A DNA stretch of 14,773 bases, taken from an uncultured Desulfovibrionaceae bacterium (GTDB lineage Bacteria; Desulfobacterota; Desulfovibrionia; Desulfovibrionales; Desulfovibrionaceae). Positions 7,225-14,680 of this stretch are shown one piece after another (positions within the stretch are counted from its first letter, which is position 1; each line of letters starts with the position of its first letter). The position numbers and the translations under genes are program-made. The stretch spans positions 1 through 14,773 of the forward strand of contig CAMQUX010000016.1 in the NCBI GenBank assembly GCA_947037905.1. The letters are read 5' to 3'. The notes beneath the pieces were generated by a model. It was given only the letters and a program-made list of their open reading frames with translations. It was not told where the DNA came from and made no database searches.

Positions 7225-7490
7225 CATCTTCTTTTTTAGCTATTCTTTACTCGTATTTTTTACTCGTATTTTTTACTGGTATTTTTTTACATGTTTTTTA
7301 TGTACTTTTTATATTTTCTTTTTTCATCTTTTTATATTTCTTGCTTGCACCGTCCTGCACAGCTCATGCTGAAGATATGAAAGTGTAAGAAATAAATACT
7401 GAAGCTCTTTTAAAATTTCTTTGTTTATTTTTACAGAGATATATTTGCTTATACCTCTTCATCAGTAGCAGAAAGATATATCTCTTTCTC
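7225..7490. other. A+T-rich leader region between the glycosyltransferase and argJ
   Basis: The gap of about 270 bases contains the 13-bp triple repeat at 7248-7286 and a stem-like pair AGAGATATAT (7434-7443) with ATATATCTCT (7475-7484). An imperfect hairpin AGAAAGA/TCTTTCT lies just after the glycosyltransferase stop. No convincing gene or promoter pair is visible. The plus-strand frame 7154-7372 is Phe-rich and lacks a ribosome site. Confidence 0.45.
7248..7286. repeat. 13-bp tandem repeat, three units, in the argJ leader
   Basis: TACTCGTATTTTT occurs at 7248 and 7261, and TACTGGTATTTTT at 7274. Read on the minus strand the units are AAAAATACSAGTA, lying 85-125 bases upstream of the argJ start and just before the hairpin at 7192-7224. 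It may be simple slippage or a repeated binding site. Confidence 0.7.
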
Positions 7491-8552
7491 CTATACATCT
7501 TCACAAATAGATGTTTTTTTCTTAAACACAAACTCTCGTTGTAAAATAAACAGAAAAAGAAATATTACTGTTTCTACTATTATCTTTAGTATATAAACAG
7601 ATATTCCAGAATAGCTGTTTAAAAATTCCATAAATCCATAGGCGAGTGTGGAGGAAAAAAGAAGTACTGCTAGATATTTTAATGCAAGCACAGAACTGTT
7701 TTCATCTGTTTTAAAAACCATATTTTTCAAAAACAGAAACTGAAAAGTTGCAGCCACAGATCTACTTGCTATCATGGAAATTAAAATAGAATGAAATAAG
7801 TAAAACATTATACCAAATATTATATAGTCTATGCTTGCTGTTGCTATTGATGTTGCAGAGTAGCGAAAAAATACAAAATAAATCTTCATGGAATCAAAAA
7901 GTGGATTAAAATGTGAGGATTTATTCTCTTCTATATAAACAGTCGATATAGGAATTTCTTGAAATAATACCCCTAAAGAGTGTAGTTTTGCTATTGCATC
8001 TAGCTCAAAATCGTACCTTTGTGTGCATAGCGACATTAAAACTGGCACAGCAGATAATGTTATACCACGCAAGCCTGTTTGTGTGTCTTGCAAATTAGCA
8101 CCCACAAAAAAACGTAAAACTCCCCGTGTAATTATGTTTCCAAATCTGCTACGAAAAGGAATATCATTACTAAAAGACCTTGTGCCTAATATTAAATTCT
8201 CACGCTTATATTTTTTATTTATAATAAGTGCTTCACGTATCTTTTGAATATCCTCTATTAAATGCTGCCCATCCGCATCAAAAGTTACGAGCCCTGCACT
8301 TTCTGGATAAGATACTGCTATATGATTCATGCCTGTTTTTAAGGCTGCGCCTTTTCCCAAATTTACTATATGGGTAAGCACAGTCACTTGTTCTTTTTGA
8401 GCTAATTCTTGAAAAATATCTGCATATTCTTCTCCACTACCGTCATTTACCACAACTATATTTTCAAAAACTTTTTTACTTAAAAGTTCTTCTATTATTG
8501 TTATAAGCACTGTGTCTGGTTTAAATGCGGGAACAAGTCCTACTGCATACAT
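7491..8552 (-). CDS. GT2 family glycosyltransferase fused to a GtrA-like membrane domain
   Basis: Residues 1-225 form a GT-A fold of the dolichyl-phosphate-mannose-synthase type. They show VPAFKPD, VVNDGSG (34-40), NLGKGAALKTG (64-74), the nucleotide-sugar/metal motif FDADGQH (91-97), LGTR and QDTQTGLRG (155-163). Residues 228-345 form a GtrA-like domain of about four transmembrane helices, with RSVAATFQFLFLKNMVFK and a closing QREFVFKK. Such proteins charge a polyprenyl phosphate with a sugar at the inner membrane, and GtrA-type domains are thought to help flip or present it, supplying O-antigen, glycan or lipid A modification. The sugar cannot be deduced. The start follows AAGGGG by 6 bases, and a good sigma-70 promoter lies at 8602-8630. 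It appears monocistronic. Confidence 0.88.
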   Translation of the reverse strand: MYAVGLVPAFKPDTVLITIIEELLSKKVFENIVVVNDGSGEEYADIFQELAQKEQVTVLTHIVNLGKGAALKTGMNHIAVSYPESAGLVTFDADGQHLIEDIQKIREALIINKKYKRENLILGTRSFSNDIPFRSRFGNIITRGVLRFFVGANLQDTQTGLRGITLSAVPVLMSLCTQRYDFELDAIAKLHSLGVLFQEIPISTVYIEENKSSHFNPLFDSMKIYFVFFRYSATSIATASIDYIIFGIMFYLFHSILISMIASRSVAATFQFLFLKNMVFKTDENSSVLALKYLAVLLFSSTLAYGFMEFLNSYSGISVYILKIIVETVIFLFLFILQREFVFKKKTSICEDV

Positions 8553-8601
8553 ACTAACCCCTTAAAACCACTATTAATATACTTATTTAAGATATTTAAA
8601 A

Positions 8602-8630
8602 ATTATATCTTCTTTCTATTTACATTACAA
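8602..8630 (-). promoter_or_regulatory. Sigma-70-type promoter for the glycosyltransferase gene
   Basis: On the minus strand TTGTAA (8630-8625) is followed after exactly 17 bases by a perfect TATAAT (8607-8602). Transcription would start near 8595, giving a leader of about 40 bases before the glycosyltransferase ATG at 8552. The -35 matches TTGACA at 4 of 6 positions. In A+T-rich DNA chance matches occur, but spacing and placement are right. Confidence 0.6.
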
Positions 8631-8718
8631 GTTAACTAAGACTGAGCAAAATATTACTCATGCTCTTCAAATTTGGACTATTTCTTCGTTTAGATTTTTA
8701 GATTACTAAAGTAGCTTA

Positions 8719-9117
8719 TTATTTTTTTAGCCATGAAATTTTCACTTCTTTAATTCCCCAATCAATTGCTGCTTCTGTATCTAACCCAAAATAAATGTCT
8801 ATTCTATTTACCCAGCGCTTATTCATTTTGTCAAGTACTACATATGTTCCATCTAAGCCCTCTATTGTAACTTCTGTCTTATCGGTCAAACCTTCTGTTA
8901 ATAAATCGCGCGATACTGCTATCGCTTTCATGCCAGGCTCAAGTTGATTATTCCATGCGGCTAAAAAAGGGGTGCCATCTGTCTGCTCTACTTCAGAAGT
9001 ATATGCTGTTGCGGTTACAACTTTAAATGTTCTTAATGAATCTTCTACCTGTGGTTTAAAACTAAACCCACTTAGAACATTAACAAAAACTAATAATAAA
9101 ACTGCTTTCTTATACAT
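8719..9117 (-). CDS. Secreted 3D-domain protein (double-psi beta-barrel, cell-wall associated)
   Basis: The 132-residue product has an N-terminal signal sequence (YKK, then hydrophobic to about residue 20) with no lipobox cysteine. A 3D domain follows: VTATAYTS (33-40), AVSRD (67-71), VVLDKMNKRWVNRIDIYFG (93-111) and DTEAAIDWGIKEVKI. The name-giving aspartates correspond to Asp71, Asp96 and Asp107. The domain is shared with MltA and with Firmicutes YabE/YuiC-type proteins, where it acts on or binds peptidoglycan; a periplasmic muramidase-like or binding role is inferred. The start follows AGGGGGG by 4 bases. It is separated from the upstream operon by a strong terminator. The small size means it is essentially the bare domain. 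Confidence 0.85.
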   Translation of the reverse strand: MYKKAVLLLVFVNVLSGFSFKPQVEDSLRTFKVVTATAYTSEVEQTDGTPFLAAWNNQLEPGMKAIAVSRDLLTEGLTDKTEVTIEGLDGTYVVLDKMNKRWVNRIDIYFGLDTEAAIDWGIKEVKISWLKK

Positions 9118-9271
9118 ACTTCCCCCCTCTACTAATAATATATTTTAATAAATACAAATAGTTGAAATATTTCTCCCTATTGAAATATTGCTTCATATAG
9201 AGAATAAATAAATTTGTTTACTCTTCATTAAGTAAATTCACTTATCCTTCATACAGTGCTTTATTTGGAAT
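9118..9271. other. Upstream region of the 3D-domain gene with repeated TTGAAATATT
   Basis: About 150 A+T-rich bases should contain the promoter of the minus-strand 3D gene. TTGAAATATT occurs twice, at 9162-9171 and 9180-9189, with centres 18 bases apart, and the first copy also forms the palindrome GAAATATTTC. This is a possible regulator site. No convincing -35/-10 pair stands out. Confidence 0.35.
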
Positions 9272-9334
9272 AAAAAAAAAGATACTTGGAATAAAATATT
9301 CCGATATGTATCTTATATTTTATTCCAAGTATCT
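9272..9334 (-). terminator. Strong intrinsic terminator of the cbiK-RACo-rsm22 operon
   Basis: Two 20-base perfectly complementary arms (AGATACTTGGAATAAAATAT at 9280-9299 and its reverse complement at 9315-9334) enclose a 15-base loop. Read on the minus strand, the hairpin is followed immediately by about nine Ts (9279-9271). It lies 95 bases past the rsm22 stop and before the 3D gene. The stem is far longer than usual for an intrinsic terminator, and shorter alternative hairpins (GGAATA-AAA-TATTCC; GATAC...GTATC) are nested inside. Confidence 0.85.
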
Positions 9335-9428
9335 CAGATATTATTTTTATCTAATTACTGTTATTTTATTTTTTACCCTTTATTTTACCTTAGCTCCTAG
9401 ATTTTTATTTTCCACTTTATTTTCATAT
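9335..9428. other. Short T-rich gap after rsm22
   Basis: The 94 bases between the rsm22 stop and the terminator are T- and A-rich, with repeats of TTATTTT. Nothing coding is seen; it probably forms the 3' untranslated end of the operon transcript. Confidence 0.4.
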
Positions 9429-11210
9429 TTATCGTGATTTCTTTTTCTTTGAAATATTGTAACTCTTTTTAAACTTACTTTTACTATCACTCTTAGGAGG
9501 ATACTTCTTTTTAAATTCTCCGTCTTGCTCACTATTTATCACAAAGTCTTTTTTGAAATCTTCGTCTTTAACGTCTCTGTCATTATTTCTCTTTGCTGGA
9601 GCTGAAAAATCCTTTTTAAAAGTACTTGTTCCATGAGTATTTTCTTTGTTAAAACGATTGCCTCTTTTTAAATCTCTTTCGCTCTCGTTATTTTTTCTCA
9701 AAGGAGCATCTTTTCTAAAGTCTGCGTCACGATCTCTTTTTGGTGCAAAATCCTTCTTGAAATCTGCGTCACGATCTCTTTTTGGCGCAAAATCCTTCTT
9801 GAAATCTGCGTCACGATCTCTTTTTGGCGCAAAGTCTTTTTTGAAACTATTTGATCGCTCTTTATTATTATCTTTATTGTCTTTTCTATAGCCCGTATTT
9901 TTATGCTCGCCTCTATCTCTTTGATTATCTTCTTCTTTTCTCGTATATGTTTTTCTTGTATCGTCTTTTCTTGTATCTGTGCCTCTATCTATTGCTGTTT
10001 TTTGACGCATAGCCTCTTTTTTTATCTCTGCATCGTCCTCTGCTAGTACTGGTTTATATACAGATTCTGCCTCGGCAATTTTTTGTTTAACGTCCATTAT
10101 TATAGCACCTGAAACTTCATCTATTTCTTTTTTATCATCAAAATTTGCGAGTATACTTGAGCCGCTAACTGCGGCATAGCCATAATTATTTTTATAGCGT
10201 AAAAGAGTAAGTCCTTTTTCGCCACAACCGTACTGCCCTGTGCCTCTCTCTAATGAGAATGCTCCCGATAATGCCCGTACGTATAGAGATGATTGCTCTT
10301 CAAAGTCTGTTTTTTGCATGTGTATAAAAGAAAGACTTGCTGTTTCTTTTAATAGTTTTGCACGTTCAGAAAGAATTCGTAACCAACGTGGTGCGGATAT
10401 GGCTGAAAATACAAAATGACACCATGATTTTCTTTCTGTTTCCATAAGAGGACATTCTTCACAGTGTGTGCATGGTGCTAAAGGATAAAATCCTTCGTCC
10501 ATAAATGATTCTCGAAGATATGAAATAAGCTGACCGCCTATGCGTGTTCCTGGTTCTATTATGCATAGCTGGCTATTTTTCTTAGTTGATTTAGCTATCC
10601 AGCGCGCTAAAAGAGAGGTTTTCTCTTCCATTTGATTTGTGCCAACCCAAGAAAGCTCATTAAATACATTTGCAGCAAAAAAAACATCGGCACGTTCTGG
10701 GAATTTATGCCCTATGTTTCCTTTAGCAAGCTCTATTCTCCAAGGACTTTCTGGAGATAAGCGTTTAAATATTTCAAGACCTATGCGTGCTATTTTAGGT
10801 GATCTGTCCATACAGTAAAAGCGTAATTTTTTATCTCGCAAATGAGGGCATGCAAGCCAAAGGGCAACAACCATAGTAAGTGGTCCTGTGCCTACATCTA
10901 CTATATATGCATCATCTTCTATATTTATCCCAAGACCTGTAAAAAGTTTTACTTGCCTGTAAATATTCCATGGAAAAAAGAAATATAAATAACCTGAGAC
11001 TGATGTGGGTGTTCCCATATAATCTCGTGCTAAATCGCTACGATCACTTGTAAGCATTCGAGATAAATCACGAATATTATATGGTAGTTCTTTGCGATGC
11101 CGCCCATTTAAAGGCAATACTTCTAAAAGTATAGCATGAAGGCGTTCCATATCTTTATGTGCATGTTTAGGGATATCTGGAAATAAGAGTTTGGGATATT
11201 TAGGGAACAT
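9429..11210 (-). CDS. Rsm22/METTL17-like SAM methyltransferase with Fe-S-type cysteines and a long repetitive charged tail
   Basis: Residues 1-357 match the Rsm22 family: an N-terminal helical part, SAM motif I IVDVGTGPL (103-111), an acidic CMDRSP, FAANVFNELSW (178-188), and CIIEPGT (216-222). The cysteine cluster PCTHCEECPL...WCHF has Cys247, 250, 253 and 264. Mitochondrial relatives bind the small ribosomal subunit and hold a 4Fe-4S cluster through such cysteines. A role in ribosome assembly or rRNA modification is inferred; catalysis in bacterial members is unproven. Residues 360-593 are a disordered Lys/Arg/Asp/Asn-rich tail with three perfect 14-residue units FKKDFAPKRDRDAD (456-497) and further FKK(D/K/S)(F/Y) motifs to the end. 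This makes the protein about 235 residues longer than its core. The start lies 11 bases inside the RACo-like gene with no strong ribosome site, suggesting translational coupling. Confidence 0.82.
   Translation of the reverse strand: MFPKYPKLLFPDIPKHAHKDMERLHAILLEVLPLNGRHRKELPYNIRDLSRMLTSDRSDLARDYMGTPTSVSGYLYFFFPWNIYRQVKLFTGLGINIEDDAYIVDVGTGPLTMVVALWLACPHLRDKKLRFYCMDRSPKIARIGLEIFKRLSPESPWRIELAKGNIGHKFPERADVFFAANVFNELSWVGTNQMEEKTSLLARWIAKSTKKNSQLCIIEPGTRIGGQLISYLRESFMDEGFYPLAPCTHCEECPLMETERKSWCHFVFSAISAPRWLRILSERAKLLKETASLSFIHMQKTDFEEQSSLYVRALSGAFSLERGTGQYGCGEKGLTLLRYKNNYGYAAVSGSSILANFDDKKEIDEVSGAIIMDVKQKIAEAESVYKPVLAEDDAEIKKEAMRQKTAIDRGTDTRKDDTRKTYTRKEEDNQRDRGEHKNTGYRKDNKDNNKERSNSFKKDFAPKRDRDADFKKDFAPKRDRDADFKKDFAPKRDRDADFRKDAPLRKNNESERDLKRGNRFNKENTHGTSTFKKDFSAPAKRNNDRDVKDEDFKKDFVINSEQDGEFKKKYPPKSDSKSKFKKSYNISKKKKSR
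9719..9847 (-). repeat. 42-bp in-frame tandem repeat inside the rsm22 tail
   Basis: Three units of 42 bases, phased at 9721, 9763 and 9805, are almost identical in nucleotides; differences include GGTGC/GGCGC and AAGTCTTTTTT/AAATCCTTCTT. They encode three identical 14-residue units. Near identity implies recent expansion and possibly variable copy number between strains. Flanking sequence encodes diverged versions of the same FKKDF motif. Confidence 0.95.
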
Positions 11211-12948
11211 AGTATAATTGCATCCTTGTTATATAATCGGATAAAAAATCTTTATCTTCTGTTAATCTGAGTTCTACTGGATATATGGGGAAATTCTCTA
11301 TTTTTTCACGTATATCTTTTTTTGTTGCTATACAATATGCACCTTTTAAAGAGCTATTGCCTATTTTATGTATTTTTTCTTTTGCCACTGGCGGTAAAAA
11401 ACCGAGCGTTAATAAATCTTCTATATCCACATGCTCACCGAGCGCACCTGCTAAGAAAAAGCTTGTAATTTTATCTGCAGTTAATTCTGCATGTTTACAG
11501 AGTTTACTAAAAGCAACATTTATGGCTGCTTTCACTTTCAGAAATTCTTCAATATCTTGCGCATAGAGGTATAAATTTTCCTCTAATTCTAACCGAGCAC
11601 CTTCTGTGTATGATATTTTTTTTATAATATTTTGCACTAAAGGCGAGCTATTATTTGCATCTTGCACAAAATGCCCTTCTGTATTTATTACTTGCAACCG
11701 AGATAAAATAGCTAAAAGAGATATGTAGCCTGTTGCTGATATATTTTTTTGCGCAGTATAATTTTTAGTAGTATTTTTATTTCCTATTTCTTTATTTTTT
11801 ATTGCTCTATTTTCTTTTTCTGCATTTTCTTTTACATCGTTTTTTATAGGATTATTTTCTAGATATTTTTTAGCCGTGAAATTATTATTTTCCAGATTCT
11901 CCCCGATATTTTCTCCTAATCTATGTGCAACAATACCTTTTGGAGAAAGAGAAAACCGTGTAATAACACCACACTCTGCAAGTGCTCCTGCTATTAGCCC
12001 TGCCCCTTCCAGTGCTGGTCCTAAGGGAACACTTGTTATGAGAAATTCATTCTTATTTTTAAGAACAAATTCACCATTTGTGCCCATGTCGAGAAAAATA
12101 AAACTTTCTTTTTCAGCATATTCATCAAAAAGAAAAGCTAAACCTGATGCGATATCTGCACCCACAAAAGCACTAAAACAAGGTGGAATGTAACATGGAG
12201 AAAATACACTTTGCCCCTTATACAAAAAACTATAGTCCTTAGCACTTTGAAAAGTAAGGGTATATGGCGCTTGGGTGAAGCCTAAAAGATTTTCTTGTAA
12301 AAGAAAAGCAACAAGTACACTGTTTGCTGAAAAAACTCTTTCTGCGATTTGGAGTCCGCATTCTTTATATACTTTTTCCTCAAGTTCCATAAGAAAGCGC
12401 ATAGTATGCTCATAAAGAATATGATAATTCTCGGCATTTTTTTCCACAAAGCTCAAACGACTAATAACATCACTGCCATAAATACTTTGCGGATTTATAG
12501 CTTTTCCTTCTAAAAGTATCGTTTTATTTTGAACCACAAGAAAATGCACTATACTTGTTCCAAAATCTATAACAAGTGATACATCATCTTGGCTAGCAGT
12601 TTTTTCTCTACTCTCTATTATAAAAGAAAAATTTTTCTTAACAGGTACCATTATTTGTGCCGAAAATAGAGTATGCATGCATGCTAAGCGGAAACCTGTT
12701 TCTTGCTCTGCTGCGGATAAGGTTCTTTTTTCTGCACTGCTTAGTTCTGGAACTAGATCTAAAAATTGTATTTTACAGCGCCCACATTTACCTTGTGTAC
12801 CACAAAGCATCTCATTTGAAAAATAGCCATTTTCTCTAAGGAGTTCTAAAAATGTTTTTGTATACGATATTTCTGCTGGACTGCTTACTGAAATATCTTC
12901 TATGTGTTCTTTCTTTTTATTAAAAAGCTGAACGAGTATATTGTTCAT
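11200..12948 (-). CDS. RACo/RamA-like reductive activator of corrinoid proteins (2Fe-2S plus DUF4445 ASKHA domain)
   Basis: The 582-residue protein starts with a plant-type 2Fe-2S ferredoxin domain, with ligands Cys49, Cys55, Cys58 (CGTQGKCGRC) and Cys90 (RLACMH). It continues into a DUF4445/ASKHA ATPase with phosphate-binding motifs VIDFGTS (126-132) and FLDMGTNGEF (285-294), plus GPALEGAGLIAG (310-321) and FLAGALGEH (498-506). Such proteins use ATP to drive reduction of inactive cob(II)alamin to cob(I)alamin in methyltransferase partners. The partner here is unknown: a methionine synthase lacking its own reactivation domain is plausible in this kind of bacterium, as is a catabolic corrinoid methyltransferase. 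Residues 345-402 are an Asn/Lys/Glu-rich insertion. The start is 36 bases after cbiK, with only a weak ribosome site. Adjacency to cbiK supports a cobalt/corrinoid role. Confidence 0.88.
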   Translation of the reverse strand: MNNILVQLFNKKKEHIEDISVSSPAEISYTKTFLELLRENGYFSNEMLCGTQGKCGRCKIQFLDLVPELSSAEKRTLSAAEQETGFRLACMHTLFSAQIMVPVKKNFSFIIESREKTASQDDVSLVIDFGTSIVHFLVVQNKTILLEGKAINPQSIYGSDVISRLSFVEKNAENYHILYEHTMRFLMELEEKVYKECGLQIAERVFSANSVLVAFLLQENLLGFTQAPYTLTFQSAKDYSFLYKGQSVFSPCYIPPCFSAFVGADIASGLAFLFDEYAEKESFIFLDMGTNGEFVLKNKNEFLITSVPLGPALEGAGLIAGALAECGVITRFSLSPKGIVAHRLGENIGENLENNNFTAKKYLENNPIKNDVKENAEKENRAIKNKEIGNKNTTKNYTAQKNISATGYISLLAILSRLQVINTEGHFVQDANNSSPLVQNIIKKISYTEGARLELEENLYLYAQDIEEFLKVKAAINVAFSKLCKHAELTADKITSFFLAGALGEHVDIEDLLTLGFLPPVAKEKIHKIGNSSLKGAYCIATKKDIREKIENFPIYPVELRLTEDKDFLSDYITRMQLYYVP

Positions 12949-12984
12949 ATAACTACTTTATTTAATTTCTTTCATTTAATTTTA

Positions 12985-13779
12985 CTATGCAGAGTGGTCA
13001 AAAGCTTTAAAAGCATTTTCCATATGTTCCGCCCAAATATTCATAAATACAGGAGATTCTCCTACTCCTTGCAAGATAAGCTCTACAGAAAAGCCATGTG
13101 ATTCTAATATACTCTTCCAAGATGATGCTTTTTCTCCGCCCATATCTTCTGTTGCATGATGCCCTACTGCGAATAAAAAAGGACGCAAATATACTTTTTT
13201 AATATTTCTTGCGTGTAATTTTTTACAAACCTCATCTATTTTTGGAAAGGCATCTAAAGCTCCTAAAAAAACATTCGCTGCTTTTTTTTCTAAATTTTGG
13301 GATAAAATCTCATAATATGCATTAGATTCAAGCCCTGTGCCGTGTCCCATAAAAAGTAATGCTTCTGATTCTATACATTTTTCACAGGCTTCAGAAAAAA
13401 GTGCCTCTACTATATTTTCTATGTTATCATTACCTTCTATAAGTGTTGAGCCAACTGTTATGTTTTTAAACAGCTCTTCTTCGCGCGCTTTTTCAGATAA
13501 ATTCACAAGTTGCTGATACTCTTTACCTGCTACAATATGAAGTGATTGGACTAGTACATTTTTTATATTTTTTGCAGCTAATTCAATGAGGATATCCCAC
13601 AGGGTAAGTACAAGTTCACCTTGCCTTTTCATATGTCCATGCACCCGTGCTGATGTATATACAGTTCTTATAATCGCTTTTGGGTACTTGCTTTGCACAT
13701 ATTTACTAAAATTTTCAATTGTGTGTGCGGTTTTTTTATTCATAGAGCCATGGGCGGCAAGAACTATTGCAGTTGTCAT
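12985..13779 (-). CDS. cbiK: CbiK-type anaerobic sirohydrochlorin cobaltochelatase
   Basis: The 264-residue protein has IVLAAHGS (5-12), LHIVAGKEY (80-88, with Glu87), MGHGTG (144-149, His146) and VGHHATEDMGGE (205-216, His207/His208). These correspond to the two metal-binding histidines and the glutamate of Salmonella CbiK. It inserts Co2+ into sirohydrochlorin, the first committed step of the anaerobic cobalamin branch; in sulfate reducers CbiK can also load iron for sirohaem. There is no signal peptide, so it matches the cytosolic form rather than the periplasmic haem-binding form known in Desulfovibrio. The start follows CGGAGT by 6 bases. It is the first gene of a minus-strand operon with the corrinoid activator and rsm22, divergent from the PAP2 gene. 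Confidence 0.93.
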   Translation of the reverse strand: MTTAIVLAAHGSMNKKTAHTIENFSKYVQSKYPKAIIRTVYTSARVHGHMKRQGELVLTLWDILIELAAKNIKNVLVQSLHIVAGKEYQQLVNLSEKAREEELFKNITVGSTLIEGNDNIENIVEALFSEACEKCIESEALLFMGHGTGLESNAYYEILSQNLEKKAANVFLGALDAFPKIDEVCKKLHARNIKKVYLRPFLFAVGHHATEDMGGEKASSWKSILESHGFSVELILQGVGESPVFMNIWAEHMENAFKAFDHSA

Positions 13780-13900
13780 TTTTTACTCCGAAAAGCGACA
13801 TTTTAATTAGAGACAAAAATTTACTTCTGCTATATAGAAGAAACATCTGCTAAAAATAGCTTTTTATTCCGATTATATTTTAACTAGGAATTTTCATATT
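13780..13900. promoter_or_regulatory. Divergent promoter region of cbiK and the PAP2 gene
   Basis: The 121 bases must drive both directions. A minus-strand TATAAT lies at 13877-13872 but has no good -35 partner. A small hairpin TTCT-GCTATAT-AGAA lies near 13826-13840. No cobalamin riboswitch is recognisable: the space is too short for the roughly 200-base element and I see no B12-box. Confidence 0.35.
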
Positions 13901-14629
13901 ATGTCTGAAAAAAGTACTGTACGTCTTAAAAAAAATCCTTTCAATCTTTTATTTGCAACATTAAAAAAAGAGAATAGCGATAAATCTCTTTCTGCTGATG
14001 AGCGTAAAAAGGAATTATTAGCGCTAGTACTACATTACTCAATTGTATTTGTTCCTACTATTATTCTGTGTACTGTGCTTTTATTTATTTTTCCAACAGA
14101 GCTTAGTATTTCAGATTTTTTTTCGGAACATAGAAAAACAATCCCTCTTTTTGCAAAGTTTATGCGCTTTTACACCAATTGGGGGAATTGGCTCTTTTAT
14201 ATTTATTTCCTCATCATTCTCATTCTTTCCTTTAAAGGAAAAGATCGAAAGAAAAAAAGAAAACTTTTCTTTGCATATCTTATCACACAGCTTCTCATTA
14301 GCTTGCTACTTATATTCTTACTAAAAGCAGGACTTGGCAGAGCACGACCTAGTACAGGCATGAGTGGGTTTCATTTTTTTAGCTTAAATCCTGCTTATCA
14401 CTCTATGCCCTCAGGACACACCACTGAAATCGCTACTGTCAGCTCTGGACTTGCCACCTATTATAGAAAAATATCTTTCTCCATTTTACTTGGCATTGTT
14501 GTTCTTTTAATGGCCTTTTCGAGGATTTATTTAAGCTGGCATCATCCTACAGATGTGCTTGTTTCGCTTTTTATCGCATTTTTTGCAGCACTTTTTATGA
14601 ACTATCTTGCTGGAAGATATAAATCGTAA
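13901..14629 (+). CDS. PAP2-superfamily membrane phosphatase
   Basis: The 242-residue product has a basic cytoplasmic N-terminus (1-40) and about five to six membrane helices. It carries the three PAP2 signature blocks: KAGLGRARP (142-150), PSGH (170-173) and SRIYLSWHHPTD (207-218), with catalytic His173, Arg208, His214 and Asp218. Members dephosphorylate lipid phosphates such as undecaprenyl pyrophosphate, phosphatidate or lipid A; the substrate cannot be chosen here. AGGA lies about 11 bases before the ATG, slightly far. The next plus-strand gene begins 51 bases after the stop and shares an N-terminal PFNLL motif, so the two may be functionally linked in lipid or envelope modification. Confidence 0.88.
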   Translation: MSEKSTVRLKKNPFNLLFATLKKENSDKSLSADERKKELLALVLHYSIVFVPTIILCTVLLFIFPTELSISDFFSEHRKTIPLFAKFMRFYTNWGNWLFYIYFLIILILSFKGKDRKKKRKLFFAYLITQLLISLLLIFLLKAGLGRARPSTGMSGFHFFSLNPAYHSMPSGHTTEIATVSSGLATYYRKISFSILLGIVVLLMAFSRIYLSWHHPTDVLVSLFIAFFAALFMNYLAGRYKS

Positions 14630-14680
14630 TTTATAATAATATAAAATAATCCCTTTCAGTTAAAAAAAATTACAGACACT

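Noticed and set aside
7154..7372. Plus-strand Phe-rich frame between argJ and the glycosyltransferase
   Set aside because: It derives from T-runs and 13-bp repeats, overlaps the argJ start antisense, and has no ribosome site or domain.
9719..9847. Possible CRISPR array from regular 42-bp periodicity
   Set aside because: The whole 42-bp unit repeats with no unique spacers, and it lies in frame within a protein tail.
9646..9891. Plus-strand frame with repeated SRSLFGAKSFLKSA
   Set aside because: It is the antisense reading of the 42-bp repeats in the Rsm22-like gene, kept open because the period is a multiple of three.
12657..13101. Short plus-strand frames antisense to the corrinoid activator and cbiK
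   Set aside because: They lie opposite strongly supported genes and lack ribosome sites and domains.
13780..13900. Cobalamin riboswitch upstream of cbiK
   Set aside because: The intergenic space is only 121 bases and no B12-box-like conserved core was seen.
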